DNA of 32,252 nucleotides from Planctomycetaceae bacterium (GCA_009778035.1 WRKP01000029.1:1-32252); one strand, 5' to 3'; shown: positions 1 through 6,697, numbered from the stretch's first letter. Program-made: numbers and translations. The notes: a model not told the origin generated them from the sequence alone.

Positions 1-303
1 CATCCACAAGTTGATTTTACAGAAATCGAATTGGCAGCAATACAATATCCATATCAGGCACCGCCCATTGATGCGGAGGTGGCGGATGTTCCTCCCATGT
101 TGACCACTGAAATACCAACCGATGACAGCACTCTCGACCCAATTATTGATGAGCCTATGATTGATGATGACGCCATGAGTGCTCCTGTTGAAGAAGAGCA
201 GGCGGTCGATACTTCTGTTGAACTTGTTACAGAAGTACATCGAGATACTCGCGAGCGACGATTTCCTTTGTTATCACGCATACAACAACGTAACAGACGA
301 TGA
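1..303 (+). CDS. Acidic hypothetical protein, 5' end cut by the window
   Basis: The frame is open from base 1, so this is the C-terminal 100 residues of a longer protein. A TTG at 31 could start a 90-residue version, but nothing marks it as a real start. The visible part is rich in Asp, Glu and Pro (runs such as DDSTLDPIIDEPMIDDD) and ends in a basic tail (RERRFPLLSRIQQRNRR). No transmembrane segment or known domain is seen. Its TGA stop overlaps the ATG of the next gene (ATGA at 300-303), so the two are probably translationally coupled. The family is not recognised. It belongs to the phage-like left arm by position and gene density. Confidence 0.5.
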   Translation, partial: HPQVDFTEIELAAIQYPYQAPPIDAEVADVPPMLTTEIPTDDSTLDPIIDEPMIDDDAMSAPVEEEQAVDTSVELVTEVHRDTRERRFPLLSRIQQRNRR

Positions 304-680
304 TTACCATAAAAAAACAAACACTATACTACTGGCTTGCAATTTTTGTATTGCAGGTTTTGTTCGTTGCTTGGTATCAGGGGCTTTTGGTGCCAGATAC
401 AGTCAAGCCAGATACGGATTCTGTTGTGCCGCCCGTTGTGCCCGGTGAACTTGTCATGACGGCGACACAGGCAGGGCTAACACAACAAGCGATTGGGATG
501 ATTCGTGATGATGTTGAGCATGGACAAATCCGAACAGCAGATTTAGCGATACAAGCATTGTCCGCACTTTTACCAAGTTCGGTACGGCAACGCGTTTTAC
601 AAGAACTTGGAAATCCCGATATAGAATATATGCGTGATGCCCTTGATATTCTAGATGGGAAAATTATTATACAGGAATAA
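300..680 (+). CDS. Small membrane-anchored hypothetical protein
   Basis: A 126-residue protein that starts inside the stop codon of the preceding gene (ATGA overlap). Residues about 9-30 form one hydrophobic helix (YYWLAIFVLQVLFVAWYQGL) after a short basic N terminus, so an N-in, C-out single-pass anchor is likely. A Pro/Asp/Val linker follows, then a soluble, mostly helical tail of about 75 residues. The overlap with the acidic upstream protein suggests the two act together. Holin-like or spanin-like roles are possible for such a phage-arm gene, but no family motif supports them. Confidence 0.6.
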   Translation: MITIKKQTLYYWLAIFVLQVLFVAWYQGLLVPDTVKPDTDSVVPPVVPGELVMTATQAGLTQQAIGMIRDDVEHGQIRTADLAIQALSALLPSSVRQRVLQELGNPDIEYMRDALDILDGKIIIQE

Positions 681-720
681 GTCCTGCTAACTACAACCTT
701 CAACAAATAGGAGAATTATT

Positions 721-1014
721 ATGCACATTTTTATTTCAAACGGATTACGGGGAAAAGAGAACCCGATAGAGTACGTGGAGAAGTGCCGGGCAGCGGTAGC
801 CCGGAAATACCCGGATGGCACCCGTATCGACTCATACTTCAAAGATTTTAACGGCAGCCGAATCGAATTTCTCGGCAAGTCGATAGAGTGTTTGAGCCAG
901 GCCGACCTTGCTGTATTCATGGACGATTGGCACAATTACGATGGTTGTGTTGTCGAACACATGGTATGTCAGAAATATGGCATTCCTATTGACTACATCA
1001 GTACAAAGGAATAA
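721..1014 (+). CDS. DUF4406-like (nucleoside deoxyribosyltransferase-fold) protein
   Basis: A 97-residue protein with a strong ribosome site (AGGAG, 8 bases before ATG). It opens with a beta strand typical of the family (MHIFISNGLRG). In the second half it has the signature of DUF4406 and YtoQ-like proteins: a helix ending LSQADLAVFMDDW, then a segment GCVVEHMVCQKYGIPI, where the Glu-His before a helix and the closing YGIPI strand match the nucleoside 2-deoxyribosyltransferase fold. Proteins of this type are common in phages and are thought to act on nucleotides, but the activity of DUF4406 members is not established. The catalytic assignment is therefore tentative. Confidence 0.6.
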   Translation: MHIFISNGLRGKENPIEYVEKCRAAVARKYPDGTRIDSYFKDFNGSRIEFLGKSIECLSQADLAVFMDDWHNYDGCVVEHMVCQKYGIPIDYISTKE

Positions 1015-1024
1015 ACGATGGACA

Positions 1025-1057
1025 GGGTTTATGTGTATTCTATCTACACACAAACCC
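1025..1057 (+). terminator. Strong hairpin after the DUF4406-like gene
   Basis: GGGTTT at 1025-1030 pairs with AAACCC at 1052-1057 and TGTGTA at 1032-1037 pairs with TACACA at 1045-1050. One A/C mismatch separates the two helices and the loop is 7 bases. It lies 10 bases after the stop of the upstream gene and 30 before the next start. No clean U tract follows (ATTTATT), so it may end or attenuate transcription, or protect the upstream mRNA end. Confidence 0.45.
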
Positions 1058-1086
1058 ATTTATTGACACTAATAAAATAGACTACC

Positions 1087-2019
1087 ATGAGCGAAGAATA
1101 TCCATTTATAGACGGCCTTACGGAGACCACGGAAGCAGACCAACATTGCTACGACGAGTTGATGTCCCATGCGATACCATTTAGTATCCACTGGGAAAAC
1201 TTGGATGATAGCATGAAGACCTTCCAATGGGACTCGGAATGGGAAAAGTACATCAAGCATCGTGCGGATTTGTTTGATTACGAGGGACGTGAAAAATACT
1301 TGCCGTGGAACTTGTATAAAGACCTGAATGTACAATGGATTGATGGCTACAACTACACACAACGTATCGGCAACTGCTGCGGTCATGCTCACAAGAATGC
1401 ACTGAAGACATCGAACTTGGTCAATGCTCGTCAAACAGGTAAAATGCCGCGTGAAATTGCTTTGTGCATCGCATACGGCATTGCTCGCGGCAATGGTACA
1501 ATGCGGATGGGTTCGGGATTGAACTTGAATCCGATGGCACGTTGGTCTGCTACTGTCGGCAATTTTTGGACGGCCGATTTTGGAAAATATGACGGTGGTA
1601 ATAGAGCAAGTAAATGGCGTAAGGGGTCGCCTGCTTGTGCAAATGCTTTGAAGACGCAGAGCATACCGGTCTACTTGCCTACAGCATCGTTTGATTTGTG
1701 TTACGCGGCGTGTGCGGCGGGCTTTGGCATCAACATCGGCAGCGGTGTCTATCCTACTGGTTCGGTACCTAATGGCGAAGGTTTGGCAACGCCGTCTACT
1801 TGGAAAAACGGCGGCCATGCTGTTGCGTTGATAGCGGCGTACACAAGCAAGTCGGGTAGGCGATATGTGTACATGGAGAATTCGCATGGTGCTAGATATG
1901 CAGCGGATTCGTTAAATCCAAATCGACAGCACGGCTGTTGGATGGAAGAAAAAGACATTGCTCGGATGGCCACTACAAAATATGGCATTTGGTATGTGAA
2001 CCTCGGCGAGTTGGGATAG
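1087..2019 (+). CDS. Papain-like (C1-fold) cysteine protease-like protein of the phage arm
   Basis: A 310-residue protein with the landmarks of papain-family peptidases in the right order. Gln92 (TQRIGNCCGHAH) is followed six residues later by Cys98, the same spacing as Gln19 and Cys25 of papain. His244 lies in NGGHAVALIAAY, and Asn265 in YMENSHGARYA resembles the Asn-Ser-Trp-Gly element. These would form the oxyanion Gln and the Cys-His-Asn triad. No signal peptide is visible, so it probably acts in the cytoplasm or in particles. There is no clear SD before ATG 1087, unlike its neighbours. Family assignment by motif is fairly secure, the substrate is unknown, and roles in head maturation, lysis or host interference are all open. 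Confidence 0.65.
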   Translation: MSEEYPFIDGLTETTEADQHCYDELMSHAIPFSIHWENLDDSMKTFQWDSEWEKYIKHRADLFDYEGREKYLPWNLYKDLNVQWIDGYNYTQRIGNCCGHAHKNALKTSNLVNARQTGKMPREIALCIAYGIARGNGTMRMGSGLNLNPMARWSATVGNFWTADFGKYDGGNRASKWRKGSPACANALKTQSIPVYLPTASFDLCYAACAAGFGINIGSGVYPTGSVPNGEGLATPSTWKNGGHAVALIAAYTSKSGRRYVYMENSHGARYAADSLNPNRQHGCWMEEKDIARMATTKYGIWYVNLGELG

Positions 2020-2035
2020 CAAAAAGGAGAACATT

Positions 2036-2248
2036 ATGGAAAACACAAACCATTATTTTAGGATACATGTTACAATGACGGCATCGGTAATATGCGGTTT
2101 CCTGGTTATTATCACGGGCATCGTTTCGCTATTTACATTGCGGGATGCCGCGTTTGCTTCTACTTGCATCGTAACCGGTTCGGGCTTGGTAGCCGCAGCG
2201 AAAGTGTGTAATACCTATTCCGATACCCGTTTGCCGAAAGGGATTTGA
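2036..2248 (+). CDS. Small two-helix membrane protein
   Basis: A 70-residue protein 16 bases after the protease-like gene, with a strong ribosome site (AAGGAGAACATT before ATG). Residues about 12-33 (TMTASVICGFLVIITGIVSLFTL) form a clear membrane helix. Residues about 38-56 form a second, weaker, small-residue-rich helix. The tight spacing suggests co-transcription with the upstream gene. A holin-like role is possible from size and topology, but no family was recognised. Confidence 0.6.
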   Translation: MENTNHYFRIHVTMTASVICGFLVIITGIVSLFTLRDAAFASTCIVTGSGLVAAAKVCNTYSDTRLPKGI

Positions 2249-2328
2249 CCGAATGCCATTTTCGGGTTATAAACACGACATCGAAGTTAACACATTTTAC
2301 ATAACCCATTTCACCTAGGAGAAAAATC

Positions 2329-2568
2329 ATGAGCACAAGAGCAGAAGCTATCGCAAAAAATACTGCAGCCAAAGCACCAAAAACAATAGGGCAAAAATTA
2401 GATAGGACGCTGCGAGTGGCAAACGTTGCTGGCAAGAAGACAATGCGTTTTGCAAAGAAGAACAAAGTCGCTCTCATTGCAAGCGGTGCGGGAGCGGCTG
2501 CGATTGCCGGTGGAGGTTATTTAGCCGGTCGTGCCAGCGGCAAACGCAAAGCACAAAACGAACAGTAG
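2329..2568 (+). CDS. Small basic protein with a Gly/Ala-rich helix
   Basis: A 79-residue protein with a good ribosome site (TAGGAGAAAAATC before ATG). The first 45 residues are strongly basic and likely helical (many Lys, Arg and Ala). Residues about 48-67 are a Gly/Ala-rich hydrophobic stretch (VALIASGAGAAAIAGGGYLA), and the tail is basic again. It resembles small structural or membrane-associated phage proteins and recalls the Ala/Gly-rich protein at 30804-31046 in the right arm, although no clear homology is seen. A terminator follows directly. Confidence 0.6.
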   Translation: MSTRAEAIAKNTAAKAPKTIGQKLDRTLRVANVAGKKTMRFAKKNKVALIASGAGAAAIAGGGYLAGRASGKRKAQNEQ

Positions 2569-2592
2569 AAGCATCTACTTTCAATTTCCCAC

Positions 2593-2631
2593 AAAGCCTG
2601 GCAGCAATCCTGTCAGGCTTTCTTGGTTTTT
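2593..2631 (+). terminator. Intrinsic terminator closing the left structural or lysis group
   Basis: AAAGCCTG at 2593-2600 pairs perfectly with CAGGCTTT at 2614-2621 across a 13-base loop, followed by TCTTGGTTTTT. It lies 25 bases after the stop of the preceding gene. A second small hairpin (GACTCC at 2644-2649 with GGAGTC at 2655-2660) comes just after it and is followed by a T run near 2671. Confidence 0.75.
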
Positions 2632-2745
2632 GCCATCCCCGAAGACTCCCCGAAGGAGTCCCGTAAACAGTCTTTTTGAATTTTCGCATTAACGCATTTC
2701 TTGTCTACGGAAAGAGTTAGGGGAAAATGGAATTTTCCAGTTATC

Positions 2746-2774
2746 TTGACTCCAAGCCGATGGCATGCTATACT
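2746..2774 (+). promoter_or_regulatory. Sigma-70 promoter for the Rpn-type nuclease gene
   Basis: TTGACT at 2746-2751 and TATACT at 2769-2774 are separated by exactly 17 bases, close to consensus. Transcription would begin near 2781, giving a leader of about 180 bases before the ATG at 2964. The stretch 2661-2963 has no convincing gene, so it is best read as this promoter plus a long 5' leader. Confidence 0.7.
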
Positions 2775-2963
2775 ATGGGCGTTCGCAGGGAGCAGAAAAG
2801 AATGCTTTCGTCAGAACATGAAAAGACGGCTTGTTAAAAGAGCAGTAACTCTGTTAGCAAGCCTAGCAAACAAACTACTGAACCTAGTCAGATGCTACTC
2901 ACGATTATAGCCGAATGGCTCTATCTTACAAGCGGCCTGGCGTAACAAAAAAAGGATAACATC

Positions 2964-3827
2964 ATGTCACGTTATATTAACCCTTACACGGATTTCGGTT
3001 TTAAGAAACTTTTCGGAGAAGAAGCCAGTAAGGATTTACTAATTGATTTTCTGAATGCCGTTTTGCCGGAAAAACATCGAGTCAAAACGCTCGATTTTCA
3101 CAATACGGAACAACTCGGTTATACTACTGCCGACCGAAAGGCCATTTTCGATATTTACTGCACCGCAGAAAATGGAGAGCATTTTATCGTCGAAATGCAA
3201 AAGGCTCGGCAAGACTGGTTCAAAGACCGAGCACTTTTTTACTCCGCGTTTCCGATTCGCAATCAAGCCCCCAAAGGACTTTCGGAAGGCGAAGATTGGA
3301 CTTATGAACTCAAAGCCGTTTATCTTATTGCCGTCTTGGGTTTTGAGTATGATAAAGAAGAGGAACGGCGAAAACTGCAACGAAATGTTACGTTGAAAGA
3401 CCAGGATGGCGATTTGTTTTATGACAAGTTGGAGTTAATTTTTCTTCAGATGCCGTTGTTTGACAAGTCAGAATCGGAATTGAAAACGCGTCAGGACAAG
3501 TGGTATTATTTTCTGAAGAATTTAGCGAGTCTAGAGCAGATACCGGCACTACTTCGTGAGCCGATATTTGAGCGAGCGTTTGAAACGGCGGAGATTTCTC
3601 GGATGAGCAAAGCGGAGTATTTGGCTTATGAGGCTCACCTCAAAGCATATCGGGACAATAATGCAGTTATGGCAACTGCTCGTGCGGAGGGCCGGGCGGA
3701 GGGCCGGGCGGAAGGCAAAGCGGAAAGGGATACCGAAATAGCCCGTAATCTGAAATTAGAAGGATTACCCATAGCCCTGATTGCAAAAGCAACCGGCTTA
3801 TCCGAAAGCGAAATCGAACGGCTCTAA
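2964..3827 (+). CDS. Rpn family / PD-(D/E)XK nuclease (transposase-like)
   Basis: A 287-residue protein with ribosome site AAAGGATAACATC before ATG. It matches the Rpn/PD-(D/E)XK nuclease family transposase group throughout. The N-terminal motif is NPYTDFGFKKLFGEEASKD (residues 6-24). The nuclease core has RKAIFDIYCTAENGEHFIVEMQ, where Asp63, Glu77 and Gln79 are the likely metal-binding residues. The C terminus has a charged repeat (AEGRAEGRAEGKAE, residues 241-254) and a short helix-turn-helix-like end (LPIALIAKATGLSESEIERL). Family members are DNA endonucleases that raise recombination, and many are multicopy in gut genomes. It has its own promoter and terminator, so it is a self-contained cassette inside the phage-like arm. 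Confidence 0.85.
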   Translation: MSRYINPYTDFGFKKLFGEEASKDLLIDFLNAVLPEKHRVKTLDFHNTEQLGYTTADRKAIFDIYCTAENGEHFIVEMQKARQDWFKDRALFYSAFPIRNQAPKGLSEGEDWTYELKAVYLIAVLGFEYDKEEERRKLQRNVTLKDQDGDLFYDKLELIFLQMPLFDKSESELKTRQDKWYYFLKNLASLEQIPALLREPIFERAFETAEISRMSKAEYLAYEAHLKAYRDNNAVMATARAEGRAEGRAEGKAERDTEIARNLKLEGLPIALIAKATGLSESEIERL

Positions 3828-3837
3828 CACGAGCAAC

Positions 3838-3862
3838 GTCAGGCCAGCCGGTCTGGCCTGAC
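3838..3862 (+). terminator. Hairpin terminator after the nuclease gene
   Basis: GTCAGGCCA at 3838-3846 pairs perfectly with TGGCCTGAC at 3854-3862 over a 7-base loop, 10 bases after the stop codon. Only TTACCC follows, with no U run, so it may terminate poorly or act as an mRNA 3' stabiliser. Confidence 0.55.
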
Positions 3863-3872
3863 TTACCCAAAA

Positions 3873-3919
3873 CCCCTGCGCAAAAACTGCGCACCAACCA
3901 AAACGGAACTACTACCATG
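3873..3919 (+). promoter_or_regulatory. Hairpin leader before the clamp-loader gene, copy 1 of 2
   Basis: TGCGCA at 3877-3882 pairs with TGCGCA at 3888-3893 around a short A-rich loop, followed by CCAACCAAAACGGAACTACTACC and the ATG. The same layout precedes the clamp gene at 4632-4678. The two regions share the hairpin arms, an AAC-AACC box, a GGA box and TACCATGAAA. A duplicated translation-control element for the two replication genes is inferred. Confidence 0.55.
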
Positions 3920-4561
3920 AAACTAATCGACACATACCAACCGACGAAACTATCGCAGATTATCGGCAATAAACAAGCCGTAACGAAAATCGAACGCTCC
4001 ATCCAAATGAACGAAGGGCTCGGCGGACTCGTGTTTATGCTAACCGGCACAACCGGCACCGGCAAAACGCTCATTGCGAACATCATCGCAGAGAGTGGCA
4101 ATCACGAAGTCTATCGGCCCGATTGCACCAAAGATGCCGAGACGGCAACGTTCATAGATATGCTCAAACAAGACATATACTCGCGTCCGCTACTTGCCGA
4201 CAAGTATGTCTATATCTTTGACGAGGCAGACAAGTTGAGTGTGAACAATATCACGAAACTCAAAACTACTATCGACGCAATCGACCGCCGTCGGCGTCAA
4301 GAGTTGCCTTGCTATGTTACGGTGATTTTCACATCGGCCAAAAGAAAAGATGAGTTGTCCGATGGGCAGAAAAAGCATTGGGACGAATTGGTGACTCGGT
4401 GCATAAAATGCAAACTGGAAATTACATCGGAAGAGTTTAACGAATTTTTTGCATATGTAACGATGAATTACATCACCGATATGTATAGAAAAATTGCGGT
4501 AAAGTCTATACGGGCTGCTTGGGATTTTATAGAAGATAATGACATTCCGATAGCGGGATAA
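3917..4561 (+). CDS. AAA+ ATPase, phage clamp-loader-like
   Basis: A 214-residue ATPase of the clamp-loader clade. Walker A is GTTGTGKT (residues 44-51) and Walker B is YVYIFDEAD (97-105, Asp102 and Glu103). Sensor 1 lies near VTVIFTSAK (134-142). TRC at 160-162 fits the SRC motif that carries the arginine finger in RFC and DnaX proteins. The opening (YQPTKLSQIIGNKQAV) also matches the start of RFC/DnaX ATPases. It is shorter than usual (about 300 or more) because it lacks the C-terminal collar domain. The next gene encodes a sliding clamp, so it most likely opens and loads that clamp on DNA during virus replication. Both genes have the same hairpin leader. The ribosome site (CGGAACT) is weak. 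Confidence 0.7.
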   Translation: MKLIDTYQPTKLSQIIGNKQAVTKIERSIQMNEGLGGLVFMLTGTTGTGKTLIANIIAESGNHEVYRPDCTKDAETATFIDMLKQDIYSRPLLADKYVYIFDEADKLSVNNITKLKTTIDAIDRRRRQELPCYVTVIFTSAKRKDELSDGQKKHWDELVTRCIKCKLEITSEEFNEFFAYVTMNYITDMYRKIAVKSIRAAWDFIEDNDIPIAG

Positions 4562-4631
4562 CAATACACTATTTTGCTGTTTATGTTTCGGAGCAGTAAA
4601 GTAGTATATCATCCGAAACGCACCAACATTA

Positions 4632-4678
4632 ACCTCTGCGCTGAAGTTGCGCACTAACCCAAAGGAGACTTTACCATG
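4632..4678 (+). promoter_or_regulatory. Hairpin leader before the clamp gene, copy 2 of 2
   Basis: TGCGC at 4637-4641 pairs with GCGCA at 4649-4653 over a 7-base loop, followed by CTAACCCAAAGGAGACTTTACC and ATG. It aligns with the leader at 3873-3919 almost base for base up to the start codon and the first codons (ATGAAA). Here the ribosome site is much stronger (AAGGAG), which would give more clamp than loader. Confidence 0.55.
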
Positions 4679-4999
4679 AAAATCAGATTTGAGCGAAAAG
4701 ACCTATTGCCGAAACTTCGATTGGCAAAAAACATAACGAGCCATCTTGGGAACATAAAGATTGTAGCAGACAAACGTCTCGGCGCTATCATACATGCAAC
4801 GGATGGCAAGCACGGTATTCGCATTCGTTTTGATTGCGAAGTAGCATGCAAAGGTGTGGTGCTCCTGCCAATAAAGGAAATCGTTAACATTCTTTCGCAA
4901 TCTAAACAGGATATACTCTGGCTAGAAGTTAAAAATGATAAAATTGTCATGCGGGGAGAAGAATGTGGACAATGGGAGTTTTCATTACAAATGTCCTGA
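4676..4999 (+). CDS. dnaN: DNA polymerase III beta sliding clamp, domain I part
   Basis: This 107-residue frame encodes the first domain of a bacterial-type beta clamp. It shows MKIRFERKDLLPKLRLAKN at the start, HATDGKHGIRIRF (the usual L-ATD-E-G-R strand), the short VVLLPIKEIVNIL segment (like V-PAK-L-DI-), and a final QWEFSL strand that ends domain I in all clamps. It stops at TGA 4997-4999, exactly at the linker to domain II. The next domain continues at once in the +1 frame (5004-6032 entry). Start is ATG 4676 behind AAAGGAGACTTTACC. The clamp would tether the virus replicase to DNA and work with the neighbouring ATPase. Confidence 0.75.
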   Translation: MKIRFERKDLLPKLRLAKNITSHLGNIKIVADKRLGAIIHATDGKHGIRIRFDCEVACKGVVLLPIKEIVNILSQSKQDILWLEVKNDKIVMRGEECGQWEFSLQMS

Positions 5000-5003
5000 T
5001 AAC

Positions 5004-6032
5004 ATGCCTGACGTTGAAGAATTTACGGCAAAGTCTTATCATAAAATTCCGAAAGAAGAATTGCAACGAATGATTCGGCATACGATTTTTGCTGTTGACG
5101 AAAACAATGCACGCTTCACATTTGCTGGTGTCTGTTTTGAATGTCAAATGGCAAAAGATTCTCCCAATGAAGATGTAATCACTGCCGTTGCAACAGATGG
5201 CAGACGGCTTGCAATACAAAAAGAATATGCAGAGCGGATTGGCAATCCAAAAATAGAAAGTGAAATTATTTATTACAGTGGTTTAAGACTTGTGGAAAAA
5301 ATCTTGAAAGACAAGACATGCTCAAAAGATGTCAAAATGGCTTTTGACAAAAATAGAGTCATGTTTCATTGTGGGGACATAACGATGTTTTCACGATTGC
5401 TAGAGGGACGTTTTCCAAAATGGGATAATGACAAAATAATCATTGGTACTGTTGGATTTGAGAATGACATAGAACAAAAACAAGTAGTAACAGGAATCAA
5501 AGATGCTATTGTTAATCATATCATGGGAGAGGAACATGATGATAACGATGATGAAACTATTGAGTCCGAATGGAACGAAGGCATGTATCTTGGTACAGAT
5601 TGTCATTATGATACAGATAAAGCAGACATGGAACATGCAGATGAGGATTATAATGATTCTATGCCGGAACCAGTAGACGCAATCGCTGCCGATGAGGAAA
5701 CGTTGTCTGCCGACACTAAATATATTCCGACTATGCAATCCGCTCTGCGTGAAATGATACAACATTCCGCTATTCCAGATGTTTTGGATGGTAGCACATT
5801 AGCATCGGTGCAACGGGAAGATGGCCAAGCAGTGAGCGGTGCTATACTGCAATCGCACAAGCGAGGCAAAATTGTTTTTATGGAATGGAATAGCGGTTTT
5901 GTCTATCACATTCCGGCTATCTGTTGTAAGAAAAGTAACGGCCAAGGTTTTACTATTTTGTCCATTACGGATAGCGACTTGTCAAGCAATAAGCATCTAG
6001 CCAACATGTTTACGGCACGGAGTTTGTTTTAG
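5004..6032 (+). CDS. dnaN: Sliding clamp domain II with an unusual C-terminal part
   Basis: This continues the clamp of the preceding entry one frame on. The frame is open from 4935, but homology begins near 4995 (NMPDVEEF, the linker), so an independent product would start at ATG 5004 without a visible ribosome site. Domain II is clear for about 125 residues: FTFAGVCFECQ, VATDGRRLAI (the conserved TDGHRLA motif) and MFSRLLEGRFPKWDN (SKL-EGRFPDY in cellular clamps). The expected domain III is not recognisable. Instead there is a very acidic linker (about residues 185-245) and an unassigned C-terminal domain of about 100 residues. A +1 slip at TCC-TGA would join both parts into one protein of about 450 residues. 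A split gene or a base error are the alternatives. Confidence 0.7.
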   Translation: MPDVEEFTAKSYHKIPKEELQRMIRHTIFAVDENNARFTFAGVCFECQMAKDSPNEDVITAVATDGRRLAIQKEYAERIGNPKIESEIIYYSGLRLVEKILKDKTCSKDVKMAFDKNRVMFHCGDITMFSRLLEGRFPKWDNDKIIIGTVGFENDIEQKQVVTGIKDAIVNHIMGEEHDDNDDETIESEWNEGMYLGTDCHYDTDKADMEHADEDYNDSMPEPVDAIAADEETLSADTKYIPTMQSALREMIQHSAIPDVLDGSTLASVQREDGQAVSGAILQSHKRGKIVFMEWNSGFVYHIPAICCKKSNGQGFTILSITDSDLSSNKHLANMFTARSLF

Positions 6033-6041
6033 GCTATCATA

Positions 6042-6069
6042 AAAATGGACTGATGGAACAGTCCATTTT
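6042..6069. terminator. Bidirectional intrinsic terminator between convergent genes
   Basis: AAAATGGACT at 6042-6051 and AGTCCATTTT at 6060-6069 form a perfect 10 bp stem with an 8-base loop. It has A residues before and T residues after, so it can work on both strands. It lies between the clamp gene (+) and the ribbon-helix-helix gene (-), 10 bases after one stop and 4 bases after the other. Confidence 0.8.
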
Positions 6070-6072
6070 ACT

Positions 6073-6282
6073 TCAATAGAATATCGACTGTCCCAGTTGT
6101 GGCGAGGCATATAGGTTTTCGCTGTTGTCTTGCATAAAATCATTCGGCGATTCCTCCATCGTCAATGAACTACTTGCCGATTCTGCAAACATTTTTATAA
6201 TCGAATGTTCGATTGCCTCTGAACGGGATCCATTTTGTTCTGCGGCATATTTATCGATGCTTTTGAGCAGTGTCTGATACAC
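6073..6282 (-). CDS. Ribbon-helix-helix (CopG-like) protein, start uncertain
   Basis: The frame reads VSLSVYQTLLKSIDKYAAEQNGSRSEAIEHSI, which fits the ribbon-helix-helix DNA-binding fold: a short beta strand, helix A with Leu/Ile spacing, a turn with Gly-Ser-Arg-Ser, then helix B. The GTG at 6282 lies inside the beta strand, so that start would remove part of the domain. Upstream, the same frame reads KKRSKDNVKKVV and has no ATG before a stop at 6355-6357. An ATG at 6351-6353 lies one frame away and would join if the A6 run at 6322-6327 (T6 on the plus strand) had one more base. So the gene is either frameshifted or starts at GTG. It may repress itself and the divergent gene at 6389. The tail after residue 35 is Ser/Asn-rich with no known motif. 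Confidence 0.55.
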   Translation of the reverse strand: MYQTLLKSIDKYAAEQNGSRSEAIEHSIIKMFAESASSSLTMEESPNDFMQDNSENLYASPQLGQSIFY

Positions 6283-6388
6283 AGAGAGCGATACTACTTT
6301 CTTTACGTTGTCTTTAGAACGTTTTTTGCGTGATTGTGTTTTGTGTCCGTCATGCTATTATTCTACTATCTTGTTTTCGGATTGTCAA

Positions 6389-6697
6389 ATGACACTGGAC
6401 GAAGTTTTACAAAATGTGCGAGTAGGCGATTCGTTTTATCGTTCGGCGAAGCCGGATATTCTTTATGAACGGATTGGTGCTTTGATTGAACGCAATGGTC
6501 TTGGTTGGGCAACATTGAAGCGAACGCATAATTGCGAATGGGAGATTATGGCGGAGATGAATGACGCAGTAGACAATTCGGCAACGGATTGGACATTGCA
6601 ACGGGATGAGCGATTGAAAGATTTTGACCCGAAGGCAAAGGCACCGAAACTTCGTTCTCGTTTTACGCAGAGCATACGGCTGGAACCGATGGAGTGA
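6389..6697 (+). CDS. Hypothetical protein of the phage arm
   Basis: A 102-residue protein if it starts at ATG 6389. A TTG at 6308 would add 27 residues that overlap the divergent gene's upstream frame and look unlike coding sequence, so the ATG is preferred. No clear ribosome site is seen. The sequence (MTLDEVLQNVRVGDSFYRS, then a central LYERIGALIERNGLGWATLKRT and a Trp/Asp-rich stretch) looks like a small soluble domain and ends in a basic tail. It is not recognised. It sits divergent from the ribbon-helix-helix gene across about 100 bases, which would be the place for a shared operator. Confidence 0.5.
   Translation: MTLDEVLQNVRVGDSFYRSAKPDILYERIGALIERNGLGWATLKRTHNCEWEIMAEMNDAVDNSATDWTLQRDERLKDFDPKAKAPKLRSRFTQSIRLEPME

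Noticed and set aside
1063-1086. TTGACA at 1063 as a promoter -35 for the protease-like gene
   Set aside because: No -10 box lies 16 to 18 bases downstream before the start codon.
2701-2910. A 69-residue plus-strand frame starting at TTG
   Set aside because: No ribosome site, unlikely composition, and it overlaps a near-consensus promoter; better read as promoter plus leader.
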